Shown piece by piece: positions 51,398 to 61,224 of a DNA stretch of 64,000 nt; positions within the stretch are counted from its first letter, which is position 1; each line of letters starts with the position of its first letter. Location of the stretch: NCBI GenBank assembly GCA_937773555.1, contig CALJVT010000002.1, forward strand, positions 618,501-682,500, given 5' to 3'. The stretch is from an uncultured Pseudomonadales bacterium. Lineage in GTDB: Bacteria; Pseudomonadota; Gammaproteobacteria; Pseudomonadales; Balneatricaceae. Below the pieces are notes generated by a model. That model was not told the origin of the DNA. It worked only from the letters and a program-made list of their open reading frames with translations, and ran no database searches. The translations under genes were made by a program, and so were the position numbers.

Positions 51398-51638
51398 CTA
51401 CCCAACTACTGGCGCTTTCCCCATCATTGGCTGTAACCTCACTTCAGCGTCACGCTCCATAGAATTATTTGACTTTAATTGTTCGATCGAAAATCCAAAA
51501 GCTTTGGCTGTAGACACTAAATTAGTTGCTTGAACGTCGTCTGTGGTGCCTGTCTCTAGCTGGGCAATTCGGGCCCTTGATATTGATTTTCTTTTTGACA
51601 ATTCATTTTGTGACTATTCTTAGTTTTATCTCAAACAC
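51398..51638 (-). pseudogene. Frameshifted XRE/HTH-type regulator remnant
   Basis: A 67-codon minus-strand frame from TTG 51601 reads LSKRKSISRARIAQLETG, which fits helices 2-4 of an XRE helix-turn-helix, followed by TAKAFGFSIEQL. In the same frame the four preceding codons read SQNE, the usual continuation upstream, but a TAG at 51616-51614 stops it. In the next frame a GTG at 51638 reads VFEIKLR, the expected first helix. The simplest reading is a small HTH gene broken by a frameshift between the two parts. A 67-residue protein from TTG without helix 1 is unlikely to bind DNA. Confidence 0.5.
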
Positions 51639-51740
51639 TATAGCGTATTTATAATAATGAATATTACAACTATATTCTCCTAATTTTAACATAGTTGATT
51701 TTCACATAATATTAATTTAATATATTTAGGTGGTCAATTT

Positions 51741-51770
51741 TTGAACATTTTTAGGATGTATTCATATAAT
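51741..51770 (+). promoter_or_regulatory. Putative promoter of the giant exoprotein gene
   Basis: TTGAAC at 51741-51746 and a perfect TATAAT at 51765-51770 are 18 bases apart, 165 bases before the start codon. A second weaker pair (TTGATT 51695, TAATAT 51718, 17-base spacer) lies upstream. The leader contains an inverted repeat CTTACA/TGTAAG (51877-51900). No gene is seen between 51639 and 51935. Confidence 0.5.
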
Positions 51771-51935
51771 GAACTCGTTATAGTATTTTCTGCAATCTTC
51801 TTATTTAGGCCTAGCCCCAAAAAGCTGGCGGATAATAACTCTGAATAGGTAGTTAAAAAAAGTGCTTCGCGGATAACTTACAATCTGTAGGATGTGTAAG
51901 ACGTAAAGGTTAGGTCTATAAAAGGAATGTCATAG

Positions 51936-53927
51936 ATGCTCAAGTTGAAAAATAATAATAATAAAACTGCGTCGGTAGCTGGTGTAAGTTTTAGACGTAG
52001 CGCGATTGCGTTGGCGGTGGTGGCAGGTTTTTCTGGCAACGCGGCTTCGGCTACTAATGGCACTACCTTGCCAGACAGTGGTGAGAGTGGTGAGTTCAGC
52101 GTTGGTGTTGCAGGCACGGGATACGATTCATCGGGTACTGCTCCAACCTATACAAAAGTTGGTAGTAATGTAGGCGTTATTAATTTAAACGCTAACGCAA
52201 AAGCAATATTGAAATGGGAGAATCTTGGTGTTGCTAATGACCAAACCTTGACATTCTCAGACTCCCACGCCACAGCTTCGGTTGTATTGAACAAAGTTAC
52301 AGGGTCAACCGCAACTACATTTGCAGGTTCTATAACCGCTAGTGACAATGTCGATTTAATATTTGTTAACAGCAACGGCATCACAGTTGGCACGGGTGCC
52401 AGCTTTGGTGGTGTTACCGATCTACTTCTTTCTACCAACGCAACCGGCGTGAGCAACATTGGAAGCCTCGTTAATTTCTCCACAATTACCGATGAATCGC
52501 TAACCGGTGGCAGTAACTTAACAATATCAACCCCGATCACAGTAAAATCAGGTGGTGATGTTTGGTTGATGGCGGACGGAACAATTTCGGGCGGCACCAA
52601 CAAGATTACTGCAGTTGACTTGGTTATTGATGCGGATGGTGCAGTTTCGATTGATACTGACGTTACCAACGCTGATCTGTCATCAACTGGAGCAATAGAT
52701 ATTGCAGATGACGATAGTTTAACCATCACCAACTTGTCTGCGTCTGGCACTGGCACGATTGATATATCCGCAGAAGGCACCATTACTGTAAGTACGTCAG
52801 GTTTTAGTAGTACCTCATCAGGCACTATGACGCTAAATGCAGACAGCCAAAATAACGGTGACGGTACAATTTCAACCAGTGCAGCGATTTCGAACAGTGG
52901 CGACATCTCCCTAGAGGCAGATTTATTCACCATTGGGGCGAATATTAATTCAGGTAGTAGTTCTAACTTGACGTTCATAGCGGCATCTGGGGCTACTACC
53001 ACTATCGGTATCGGAGCCGGTGCTTCAGGTACTGTCAATATTGACGGCACTGAGGCAGCTTATCTCCAATCTGATGGCAATGGCACTATAGTTATTGGTC
53101 AGGCGGGCTATTCTGGTGACGTTGATATTAATGCTGTAACAATTGGAGCAGACGCGACAATTTATGGTGGCACAACTTCAATTGATGGCGTGGTGAGTTT
53201 TGGCAGCAATATACTGATCATTGACACTTCAGACAACTCCGGTAAGGCCATCACGCAGTCATCGGGATCGCTTGAAGCTGGTGTTGCAACGTTAAGTACT
53301 ACTGGCACAGATATCAGCATTGGTCAAGCAGGAAACAGCCTAAGCAGTATATCCACCAATACCACTACAAGTGGTGACGTGACGATTGGAGGCAGTGGAG
53401 GTCTTGTTTTAGGGACTTCTTCTATCGCGGGCACGTTATCAGCGACGGCGACCACGGGCAATATGACGGATAGTGGAGTTCTGACAATTTCAGGCACATC
53501 TGCATTCATCACTAGTGCGAATAATGCGACCATTGCATTGGATACCACAACTAACGCCTTTACGGGCGCCGTTACGTTAACCACTAATGATAACGACGGA
53601 ACTGATGCGGATGCCACTATAGATGGCGGCACCACAGCGTTGGTGATTGCAGAGTCTACGGTTGTGGGTGATTTGACGCTAACCAGTGGTGGCGCTATAA
53701 CCGATAGTGGCACTTTGACCATTGGCGGTAATTTATCGGCCACTACTGATGTCAACGACATCACTATTAACCTGGGCACATTGGCAGTGGATGGTACGAT
53801 TGCACTGACCACTAATGGTACAAACGGTAATGTGACGTTAGTCAACGATGTTGGTTTGGCCTTTGCCGCCTCAACAGTTGACGGCACGTTATCAGCGACG
53901 GCGACCACGGGCAAGTATGACGGATAG
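51936..53927 (+). CDS. Filamentous haemagglutinin-like TPS exoprotein, N-terminal part
   Basis: Secreted exoprotein of the two-partner secretion type. ATG 51936 follows AAAGGA. A long signal peptide (FRRSAIALAVVAGFSGNAASA, cleavage likely after residue 39) is followed by the TPS domain (about 58-150) with the family pattern ILKWENLGVANDQTLTF, SVVLNKVTG, GSITASDNVDLIFVNSNGI, where NSNGI replaces the usual NPNGI. From about 150 the sequence is Ser/Thr/Gly/Asp-rich beta-helix repeats. The frame stops at 53927 after a one-base insertion near 53915, compared with the similar stretch at 53428-53475. Adhesion is the usual role of the family; the TpsB transporter is not in the window. Confidence 0.85.
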   Translation: MLKLKNNNNKTASVAGVSFRRSAIALAVVAGFSGNAASATNGTTLPDSGESGEFSVGVAGTGYDSSGTAPTYTKVGSNVGVINLNANAKAILKWENLGVANDQTLTFSDSHATASVVLNKVTGSTATTFAGSITASDNVDLIFVNSNGITVGTGASFGGVTDLLLSTNATGVSNIGSLVNFSTITDESLTGGSNLTISTPITVKSGGDVWLMADGTISGGTNKITAVDLVIDADGAVSIDTDVTNADLSSTGAIDIADDDSLTITNLSASGTGTIDISAEGTITVSTSGFSSTSSGTMTLNADSQNNGDGTISTSAAISNSGDISLEADLFTIGANINSGSSSNLTFIAASGATTTIGIGAGASGTVNIDGTEAAYLQSDGNGTIVIGQAGYSGDVDINAVTIGADATIYGGTTSIDGVVSFGSNILIIDTSDNSGKAITQSSGSLEAGVATLSTTGTDISIGQAGNSLSSISTNTTTSGDVTIGGSGGLVLGTSSIAGTLSATATTGNMTDSGVLTISGTSAFITSANNATIALDTTTNAFTGAVTLTTNDNDGTDADATIDGGTTALVIAESTVVGDLTLTSGGAITDSGTLTIGGNLSATTDVNDITINLGTLAVDGTIALTTNGTNGNVTLVNDVGLAFAASTVDGTLSATATTGKYDG

Positions 53928-55218
53928 TGGTGTAGTGTCGGTAGGCGGAACAACAGCCGTCACAATTGCGACCACCGAAAATGTGATCCTAGATTCAGCT
54001 AATACATTCACTGGCGCGATGACATTCACGGCAGGTGATGGAGGAGTTGGTACTGCTTTTGGTAATGTGACCGTTAAGAATTCTACAGTGGTGAAGTTGG
54101 ATACCAATGCTGACACTGCAGGGGATCTATACCTGAATGCAGCCACAGATGGGACAGTTGGAGGAAATCTTTCCATTACCTCTGGCGGAGCCATTACTCA
54201 AGGCATTCAACTGGGTGTGACAGGTTCTGCTGGCTTCAAGACGTTAAATGATACACCGAAGGGTATAACACTCAGTAACGCAGCTAATACATTTGGTGCG
54301 ATCACTGCGCAGGCGCGCAATGCTGCTGATAATGCTGACGTTTCTGGAGCTATTGCGATTAGTGAAGGTGCTGCAATGGCCATTGCAGACATATCGACCA
54401 CTGGCACTTTAAGTCTGACAACAACAGGCGCATTGACCCAGAGTGGGGCAATTGGAGCTGGAGCGGTAACGGTTTCTGCCAGCGGTCAGGATGTAACACT
54501 GACAAACGCATCCAATGCCATGACATCGGTCAGCATCACTGGTGCCAACATTGATGTGACAGACAGCGATGGTATTGATATAGCGGCAATCACAAGTGCC
54601 ACAACACTGGATGTCATTGCGGGAGATGCGATTACAGATAGTGGAACGATCACTGTAAGTGGCGCAGCGACCTTCATGACGAAGAAGGACCTTGCAGCTG
54701 CGATCACACTTAACACTTCCGGTGTTCATACGTTTGGTAGCGTAAAAGCGGAGACACGCAATGCTGCTGATAATGCGACTGTTGCTGGTGCGATCACGAT
54801 TGACGAAAATGCTGCAATGGACATTGCAGGCCTCACAACAACAAGTACAGTCAGCCTGATTACTGCTGGTGCGATTACTGATTCGGGCGCAATTGCAGCG
54901 GGTGCGATCACCATTAATACCACTGCCGGCGCGGATGCGGCAGCTAGGGCAGTCACCATTGCTGGACAGACCACGAATGCGACAAGTTGGAATGTAAGCA
55001 CAACAGATGGAGCGATCTCCATTGACGAAGATTCTGCTACTGATCTGGCAGCCATAACGACCACTGGCACTTTAAGTCTGACAACAGACAGGCGCATTGA
55101 CCCAGAGTGGGGCAATTGGAGCTGGAGCGGTAACGGTTTCTGCCAGCGGTCAGGATGTAACACTGACAAACGCATCCAATGCCATGACATCGGTCAGCAT
55201 CACTGGTGCCAACATTGA
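53914..55218 (+). CDS. Exoprotein, middle part (frame +1 after first frameshift)
   Basis: This segment continues the exoprotein in the next frame, from SMTDSGVVSVGGTTAVTIAT, and contains a partial B module and core modules S1 and the start of S2. Motifs such as AITDSG, TLSLTT and TITVSGAATF recur. Reading stops at 55218 because of a second single-base insertion near 55087. An ATG at 53848 in this frame is not a credible independent start, since it lies inside the upstream coding sequence and no signal peptide follows. Confidence 0.7.
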   Translation, partial: SMTDSGVVSVGGTTAVTIATTENVILDSANTFTGAMTFTAGDGGVGTAFGNVTVKNSTVVKLDTNADTAGDLYLNAATDGTVGGNLSITSGGAITQGIQLGVTGSAGFKTLNDTPKGITLSNAANTFGAITAQARNAADNADVSGAIAISEGAAMAIADISTTGTLSLTTTGALTQSGAIGAGAVTVSASGQDVTLTNASNAMTSVSITGANIDVTDSDGIDIAAITSATTLDVIAGDAITDSGTITVSGAATFMTKKDLAAAITLNTSGVHTFGSVKAETRNAADNATVAGAITIDENAAMDIAGLTTTSTVSLITAGAITDSGAIAAGAITINTTAGADAAARAVTIAGQTTNATSWNVSTTDGAISIDEDSATDLAAITTTGTLSLTTDRRIDPEWGNWSWSGNGFCQRSGCNTDKRIQCHDIGQHHWCQH

Positions 55219-58200
55219 TGTGACAGACAGCGATGGTATTGATATAGCGGCAATCACAAGTGCCACAACACTGGATGTCATTGCGGGAGATGCGATTACA
55301 GATAGTGGAACGATCACTGTAAGTGGCGCAGCGACCTTCATGACGAAGAAGGACCTTGCAGCTGCGATCACACTTAACACTTCCGGTGTTCATACGTTTG
55401 GTAGCGTAAAAGCGGAGACACGCAATGCTGCTGATAATGCGACTGTTGCTGGTGCGATCACGATTGACGAAAATGCTGCAATGGACATTGCAGGCCTCAC
55501 AACAACAAGTACAGTCAGCCTGATTACTGCTGGTGCGATTACTGATTCGGGCGCAATTGCAGCGGGTGCGATCACCATTAATACCACTGCCGGCGCGGAT
55601 GCGGCAGCTAGGGCAGTCACCATTGCTGGACAGAACACGAATGCGACAAGTTGGAATGTAAGCACAACAGATGGAGCGATCTCCATTGACGAAGATTCTG
55701 CTACTGATCTGGCAGCCATAACGACCACTGGCACTTTAAGTCTAACAACAGCAGGCGCATTGACCCAGAGTGGGGCAATTGGAGCTGGAGCGGTAACGGT
55801 TTCTGCCAGCGGTCAGGATGTAACACTGACAAACGCATCCAATGCCATGACATCGGTCAGCATCACTGGTGCCAACATTGATGTGACAGACAGCGATGGT
55901 ATTGATATAGCGGCAATCACAAGTGCCACAACACTGGATGTCATTGCGGGAGATGCGATTACAGATAGTGGAACGATCACTGTAAGTGGCGCAGCGACCT
56001 TCATGACGAAGAAGGACCTTGCAGCTGCGATCACACTTAACACTTCCGGTGTTCATACGTTTGGTAGCGTAAAAGCGGAGACACGCAATGCTGCTGATAA
56101 TGCGACTGTTGCTGGTGCGATCACGATTGACGAAAATGCTGCAATGGACATTGCAGGCCTCACAACAACAAGTACAGTCAGCCTGATTACTGCTGGTGCG
56201 ATTACTGATTCGGGCGCAATTGCAGCGGGTGCGATCACCATTAATACCACTGCCGGCGCGGATGCGGCAGCTAGGGCAGTCACCATTGCTGGACAGACCA
56301 CGAATGCGACAAGTTGGAATGTAAGCACAACAGATGGAGCGATCTCCATTGACGAAGATTCTGCTACTGATCTGGCAGCCATAACGACCACTGGCACTTT
56401 AAGTCTAACAACAGCAGGCGCATTGACCCAGAGTGGGGCAATTGGAGCTGGAGCGGTAACGGTTTCTGCCAGCGGTCAGGATGTAACACTGACAAACGCA
56501 TCCAATGCCATGACATCGGTCAGCATCACTGGTGCCAACATTGATGTGACAGACAGCGATGGTATTGATATAGCGGCAATCACAAGTGCCACAACACTGG
56601 ATGTCATTGCGGGAGATGCGATTACAGATAGTGGAACGATCACTGTAAGTGGCGCAGCGACCTTCATGACGAAGAAGGACCTTGCAGCTGCGATCACACT
56701 TAACACTTCCGGTGTTCATACGTTTGGTAGCGTAAAAGCGGAGACACGCAATGCTGCTGATAATGCGACTGTTGCTGGTGCGATCACGATTGACGAAAAT
56801 GCTGCAATGGACATTGCAGGCCTCACAACAACAAGTACAGTCAGCCTGATTACTGCTGGTGCGATTACTGATTCGGGCGCAATTGCAGCGGGTGCGATCA
56901 CCATTAATACCACTGCCGGCGCGGATGCGGCAGCTAGGGCAGTCACCATTGCTGGACAGACCACGAATGCGACAAGTTGGAATGTAAGCACAACAGATGG
57001 AGCGATCTCCATTGACGAAGATTCTGCTACTGATCTGGCAGCCATCACCACTACGGGCAGCCTGGCTGTAGTCTCTGCAGGAAGTGTTACAGATAGTGGT
57101 GTAGTGTCGGTAGGCGGAACAACAGCCGTCACAATTGCGACCACCGAAAATGTGATCCTAGATTCAGCTAATACATTCACTGGCGCGATGACATTCACGG
57201 CAGGTGATGGAGGAGTTGGTACTGCTTTTGGTAATGTGACCGTTAAGAATTCTACAGTGGTGAAGTTGGATACCAATGCTGACACTGCAGGGGATCTATA
57301 CCTGAATGCAGCCACAGATGGGACAGTTGGAGGAAATCTTTCCATTACCTCTGGCGGAGCCATTACTCAAGGCATTCAACTGGGTGTGACAGGTTCTGCT
57401 GGCTTCAAGACGTTAAATGATACACCGAAGGGTATAACACTCAGTAACGCAGCTAATACATTTGGTGCGATCACTGCGCAGGCGCGCAATGCTGCTGATA
57501 ATGCTGACGTTTCTGGAGCTATTGCGATTAGTGAAGGTGCTGCAATGGCCATTGCAGACATATCGACCACTGGCACTTTAAGTCTGACAACAACAGGCGC
57601 ATTGACCCAGAGTGGGGCAATTGGAGCTGGAGCGGTAACGGTTTCTGCCAGCGGTCAGGATGTAACACTGACAAACGCATCCAATGCCATGACATCGGTC
57701 AGCATCACTGGTGCCAACATTGATGTGACAGACAGCGATGGTATTGATATAGCGGCAATCACAAGTGCCACAACACTGGATGTCATTGCGGGAGATGCGA
57801 TTACAGATAGTGGAACGATCACTGTAAGTGGCGCAGCGACCTTCATGACGAAGAAGGACCTTGCAGCTGCGATCACACTTAACACTTCCGGTGTTCATAC
57901 GTTTGGTAGCGTAAAAGCGGAGACACGCAATGCTGCTGATAATGCGACTGTTGCTGGTGCGATCACGATTGACGAAAATGCTGCAATGGACATTGCAGGC
58001 CTCACAACAACAAGTACAGTCAGCCTGATTACTGCTGGTGCGATTACTGATTCGGGCGCAATTGCAGCGGGTGCGATCACCATTAATACCACTGCCGGCG
58101 CGGATGCGGCAGCTAGGGCAGTCACCATTGCTGGACAGACCACGAATGCGACAAGTTGGAATGTAAGCACAACAGATGGAGCGATCTCCATTGACGAAGA

Positions 58201-61200
58201 TTCTGCTACTGATCTGGCAGCCATCACCACTACGGGCAGCCTGGCTGTAGTCTCTGCAGGAAGTGTTACAGATAGTGGTGTAGTGTCGGTAGGCGGAACA
58301 ACAGCCGTCACAATTGCGACCACCGAAAATGTGATCCTAGATTCAGCTAATACATTCACTGGCGCGATGACATTCACGGCAGGTGATGGAGGAGTTGGTA
58401 CTGCTTTTGGTAATGTGACCGTTAAGAATTCTACAGTGGTGAAGTTGGATACCAATGCTGACACTGCAGGGGATCTATACCTGAATGCAGCCACAGATGG
58501 GACAGTTGGAGGAAATCTTTCCATTACCTCTGGCGGAGCCATTACTCAAGGCATTCAACTGGGTGTGACAGGTTCTGCTGGCTTCAAGACGTTAAATGAT
58601 ACACCGAAGGGTATAACACTCAGTAACGCAGCTAATACATTTGGTGCGATCACTGCGCAGGCGCGCAATGCTGCTGATAATGCTGACGTTTCTGGAGCTA
58701 TTGCGATTAGTGAAGGTGCTGCAATGGCCATTGCAGACATATCGACCACTGGCACTTTAAGTCTGACAACAACAGGCGCATTGACCCAGAGTGGGGCAAT
58801 TGGAGCTGGAGCGGTAACGGTTTCTGCCAGCGGTCAGGATGTAACACTGACAAACGCATCCAATGCCATGACATCGGTCAGCATCACTGGTGCCAACATT
58901 GATGTGACAGACAGCGATGGTATTGATATAGCGGCAATCACAAGTGCCACAACACTGGATGTCATTGCGGGAGATGCGATTACAGATAGTGGAACGATCA
59001 CTGTAAGTGGCGCAGCGACCTTCATGACGAAGAAGGACCTTGCAGCTGCGATCACACTTAACACTTCCGGTGTTCATACGTTTGGTAGCGTAAAAGCGGA
59101 GACACGCAATGCTGCTGATAATGCGACTGTTGCTGGTGCGATCACGATTGACGAAAATGCTGCAATGGACATTGCAGGCCTCACAACAACAAGTACAGTC
59201 AGCCTGATTACTGCTGGTGCGATTACTGATTCGGGCGCAATTGCAGCGGGTGCGATCACCATTAATACCACTGCCGGCGCGGATGCGGCAGCTAGGGCAG
59301 TCACCATTGCTGGACAGACCACGAATGCGACAAGTTGGAATGTAAGCACAACAGATGGAGCGATCTCCATTGACGAAGATTCTGCTACTGATCTGGCAGC
59401 CATAACGACCACTGGCACTTTAAGTCTGACAACAGCAGGCGCATTGACCCAGAGTGGGGCAATTGGAGCTGGAGCGGTAACGGTTTCTGCCAGCGGTCAG
59501 GATGTAACACTGACAAACGCATCCAATGCCATGACATCGGTCAGCATCACTGGTGCCAACATTGATGTGACAGACAGCGATGGTATTGATATAGCGGCAA
59601 TCACAAGTGCCACAACACTGGATGTCATTGCGGGAGATGCGATTACAGATAGTGGAACGATCACTGTAAGTGGCGCAGCGACCTTCATGACGAAGAAGGA
59701 CCTTGCAGCTGCGATCACACTTAACACTTCCGGTGTTCATACGTTTGGTAGCGTAAAAGCGGAGACACGCAATGCTGCTGATAATGCGACTGTTGCTGGT
59801 GCGATCACGATTGACGAAAATGCTGCAATGGACATTGCAGGCCTCACAACAACAAGTACAGTCAGCCTGATTACTGCTGGTGCGATTACTGATTCGGGCG
59901 CAATTGCAGCGGGTGCGATCACCATTAATACCACTGCCGGCGCGGATGCGGCAGCTAGGGCAGTCACCATTGCTGGACAGACCACGAATGCGACAAGTTG
60001 GAATGTAAGCACAACAGATGGAGCGATCTCCATTGACGAAGATTCTGCTACTGATCTGGCAGCCATCACCACTACGGGCAGCCTGGCTGTAGTCTCTGCA
60101 GGAAGTGTTACAGATAGTGGTGTAGTGTCGGTAGGCGGAACAACAGCCGTCACAATTGCGACCACCGAAAATGTGATCCTAGATTCAGCTAATACATTCA
60201 CTGGCGCGATGACATTCACGGCAGGTGATGGAGGAGTTGGTACTGCTTTTGGTAATGTGACCGTTAAGAATTCTACAGTGGTGAAGTTGGATACCAATGC
60301 TGACACTGCAGGGGATCTATACCTGAATGCAGCCACAGATGGGACAGTTGGAGGAAATCTTTCCATTACCTCTGGCGGAGCCATTACTCAAGGCATTCAA
60401 CTGGGTGTGACAGGTTCTGCTGGCTTCAAGACGTTAAATGATACACCGAAGGGTATAACACTCAGTAACGCAGCTAATACATTTGGTGCGATCACTGCGC
60501 AGGCGCGCAATGCTGCTGATAATGCTGACGTTTCTGGAGCTATTGCGATTAGTGAAGGTGCTGCAATGGCCATTGCAGACATATCGACCACTGGCACTTT
60601 AAGTCTGACAACAACAGGCGCATTGACCCAGAGTGGGGCAATTGGAGCTGGAGCGGTAACGGTTTCTGCCAGCGGTCAGGATGTAACACTGACAAACGCA
60701 TCCAATGCCATGACATCGGTCAGCATCACTGGTGCCAACATTGATGTGACAGACAGCGATGGTATTGATATAGCGGCAATCACAAGTGCCACAACACTGG
60801 ATGTCATTGCGGGAGATGCGATTACAGATAGTGGAACGATCACTGTAAGTGGCGCAGCGACCTTCATGACGAAGAAGGACCTTGCAGCTGCGATCACACT
60901 TAACACTTCCGGTGTTCATACGTTTGGTAGCGTAAAAGCGGAGACACGCAATGCTGCTGATAATGCGACTGTTGCTGGTGCGATCACGATTGACGAAAAT
61001 GCTGCAATGGACATTGCAGGCCTCACAACAACAAGTACAGTCAGCCTGATTACTGCTGGTGCGATTACTGATTCGGGCGCAATTGCAGCGGGTGCGATCA
61101 CCATTAATACCACTGCCGGCGCGGATGCGGCAGCTAGGGCAGTCACCATTGCTGGACAGACCACGAATGCGACAAGTTGGAATGTAAGCACAACAGATGG

Positions 61201-61224
61201 AGCGATCTCCATTGACGAAGATTC
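53922..61224 (+). repeat. Long tandem array of near-identical modules S (663 bp) and B (516 bp)
   Basis: Core S (221 residues) begins at 54403, 55066, 55730, 56393, 57572, 58751, 59414 and 60593; S2 is 664 bp because of the extra base, and S8 breaks off near 61224. B (172 residues) lies at about 53922-54402 (5' partial), 57056-57571, 58235-58750 and 60077-60592. The order is B1-S1-S2-S3-S4-B2-S5-B3-S6-S7-B4-S8. Copies look identical apart from a few bases: the S start reads ACAACAACAGG after B but ACAACAGCAGG after S, and A replaces C at 55635. Both unit lengths are multiples of three. Confidence 0.95.

Noticed and set aside
51770-51935. Riboswitch (for example cyclic di-GMP type) in the exoprotein leader
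   Set aside because: I could not match the conserved core of any class; only a short inverted repeat is visible.
53848-53915. Independent gene starting at ATG 53848
   Set aside because: It lies inside the upstream coding frame, encodes an Arg/Pro-rich peptide unlike the rest, and has no signal peptide. The frame after 53915 is the continuation of the exoprotein.
53905-55100. Programmed ribosomal frameshifting at the two breaks
   Set aside because: No slippery heptamer, stimulatory hairpin or internal Shine-Dalgarno is evident at either point, and the first break is a plain extra base relative to a similar unit. Mutation or assembly error is simpler.
53922-61224. CRISPR or other short-repeat array
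   Set aside because: Repeat units are 516 and 663 bp, coding and contiguous, with no unique spacers of constant length.
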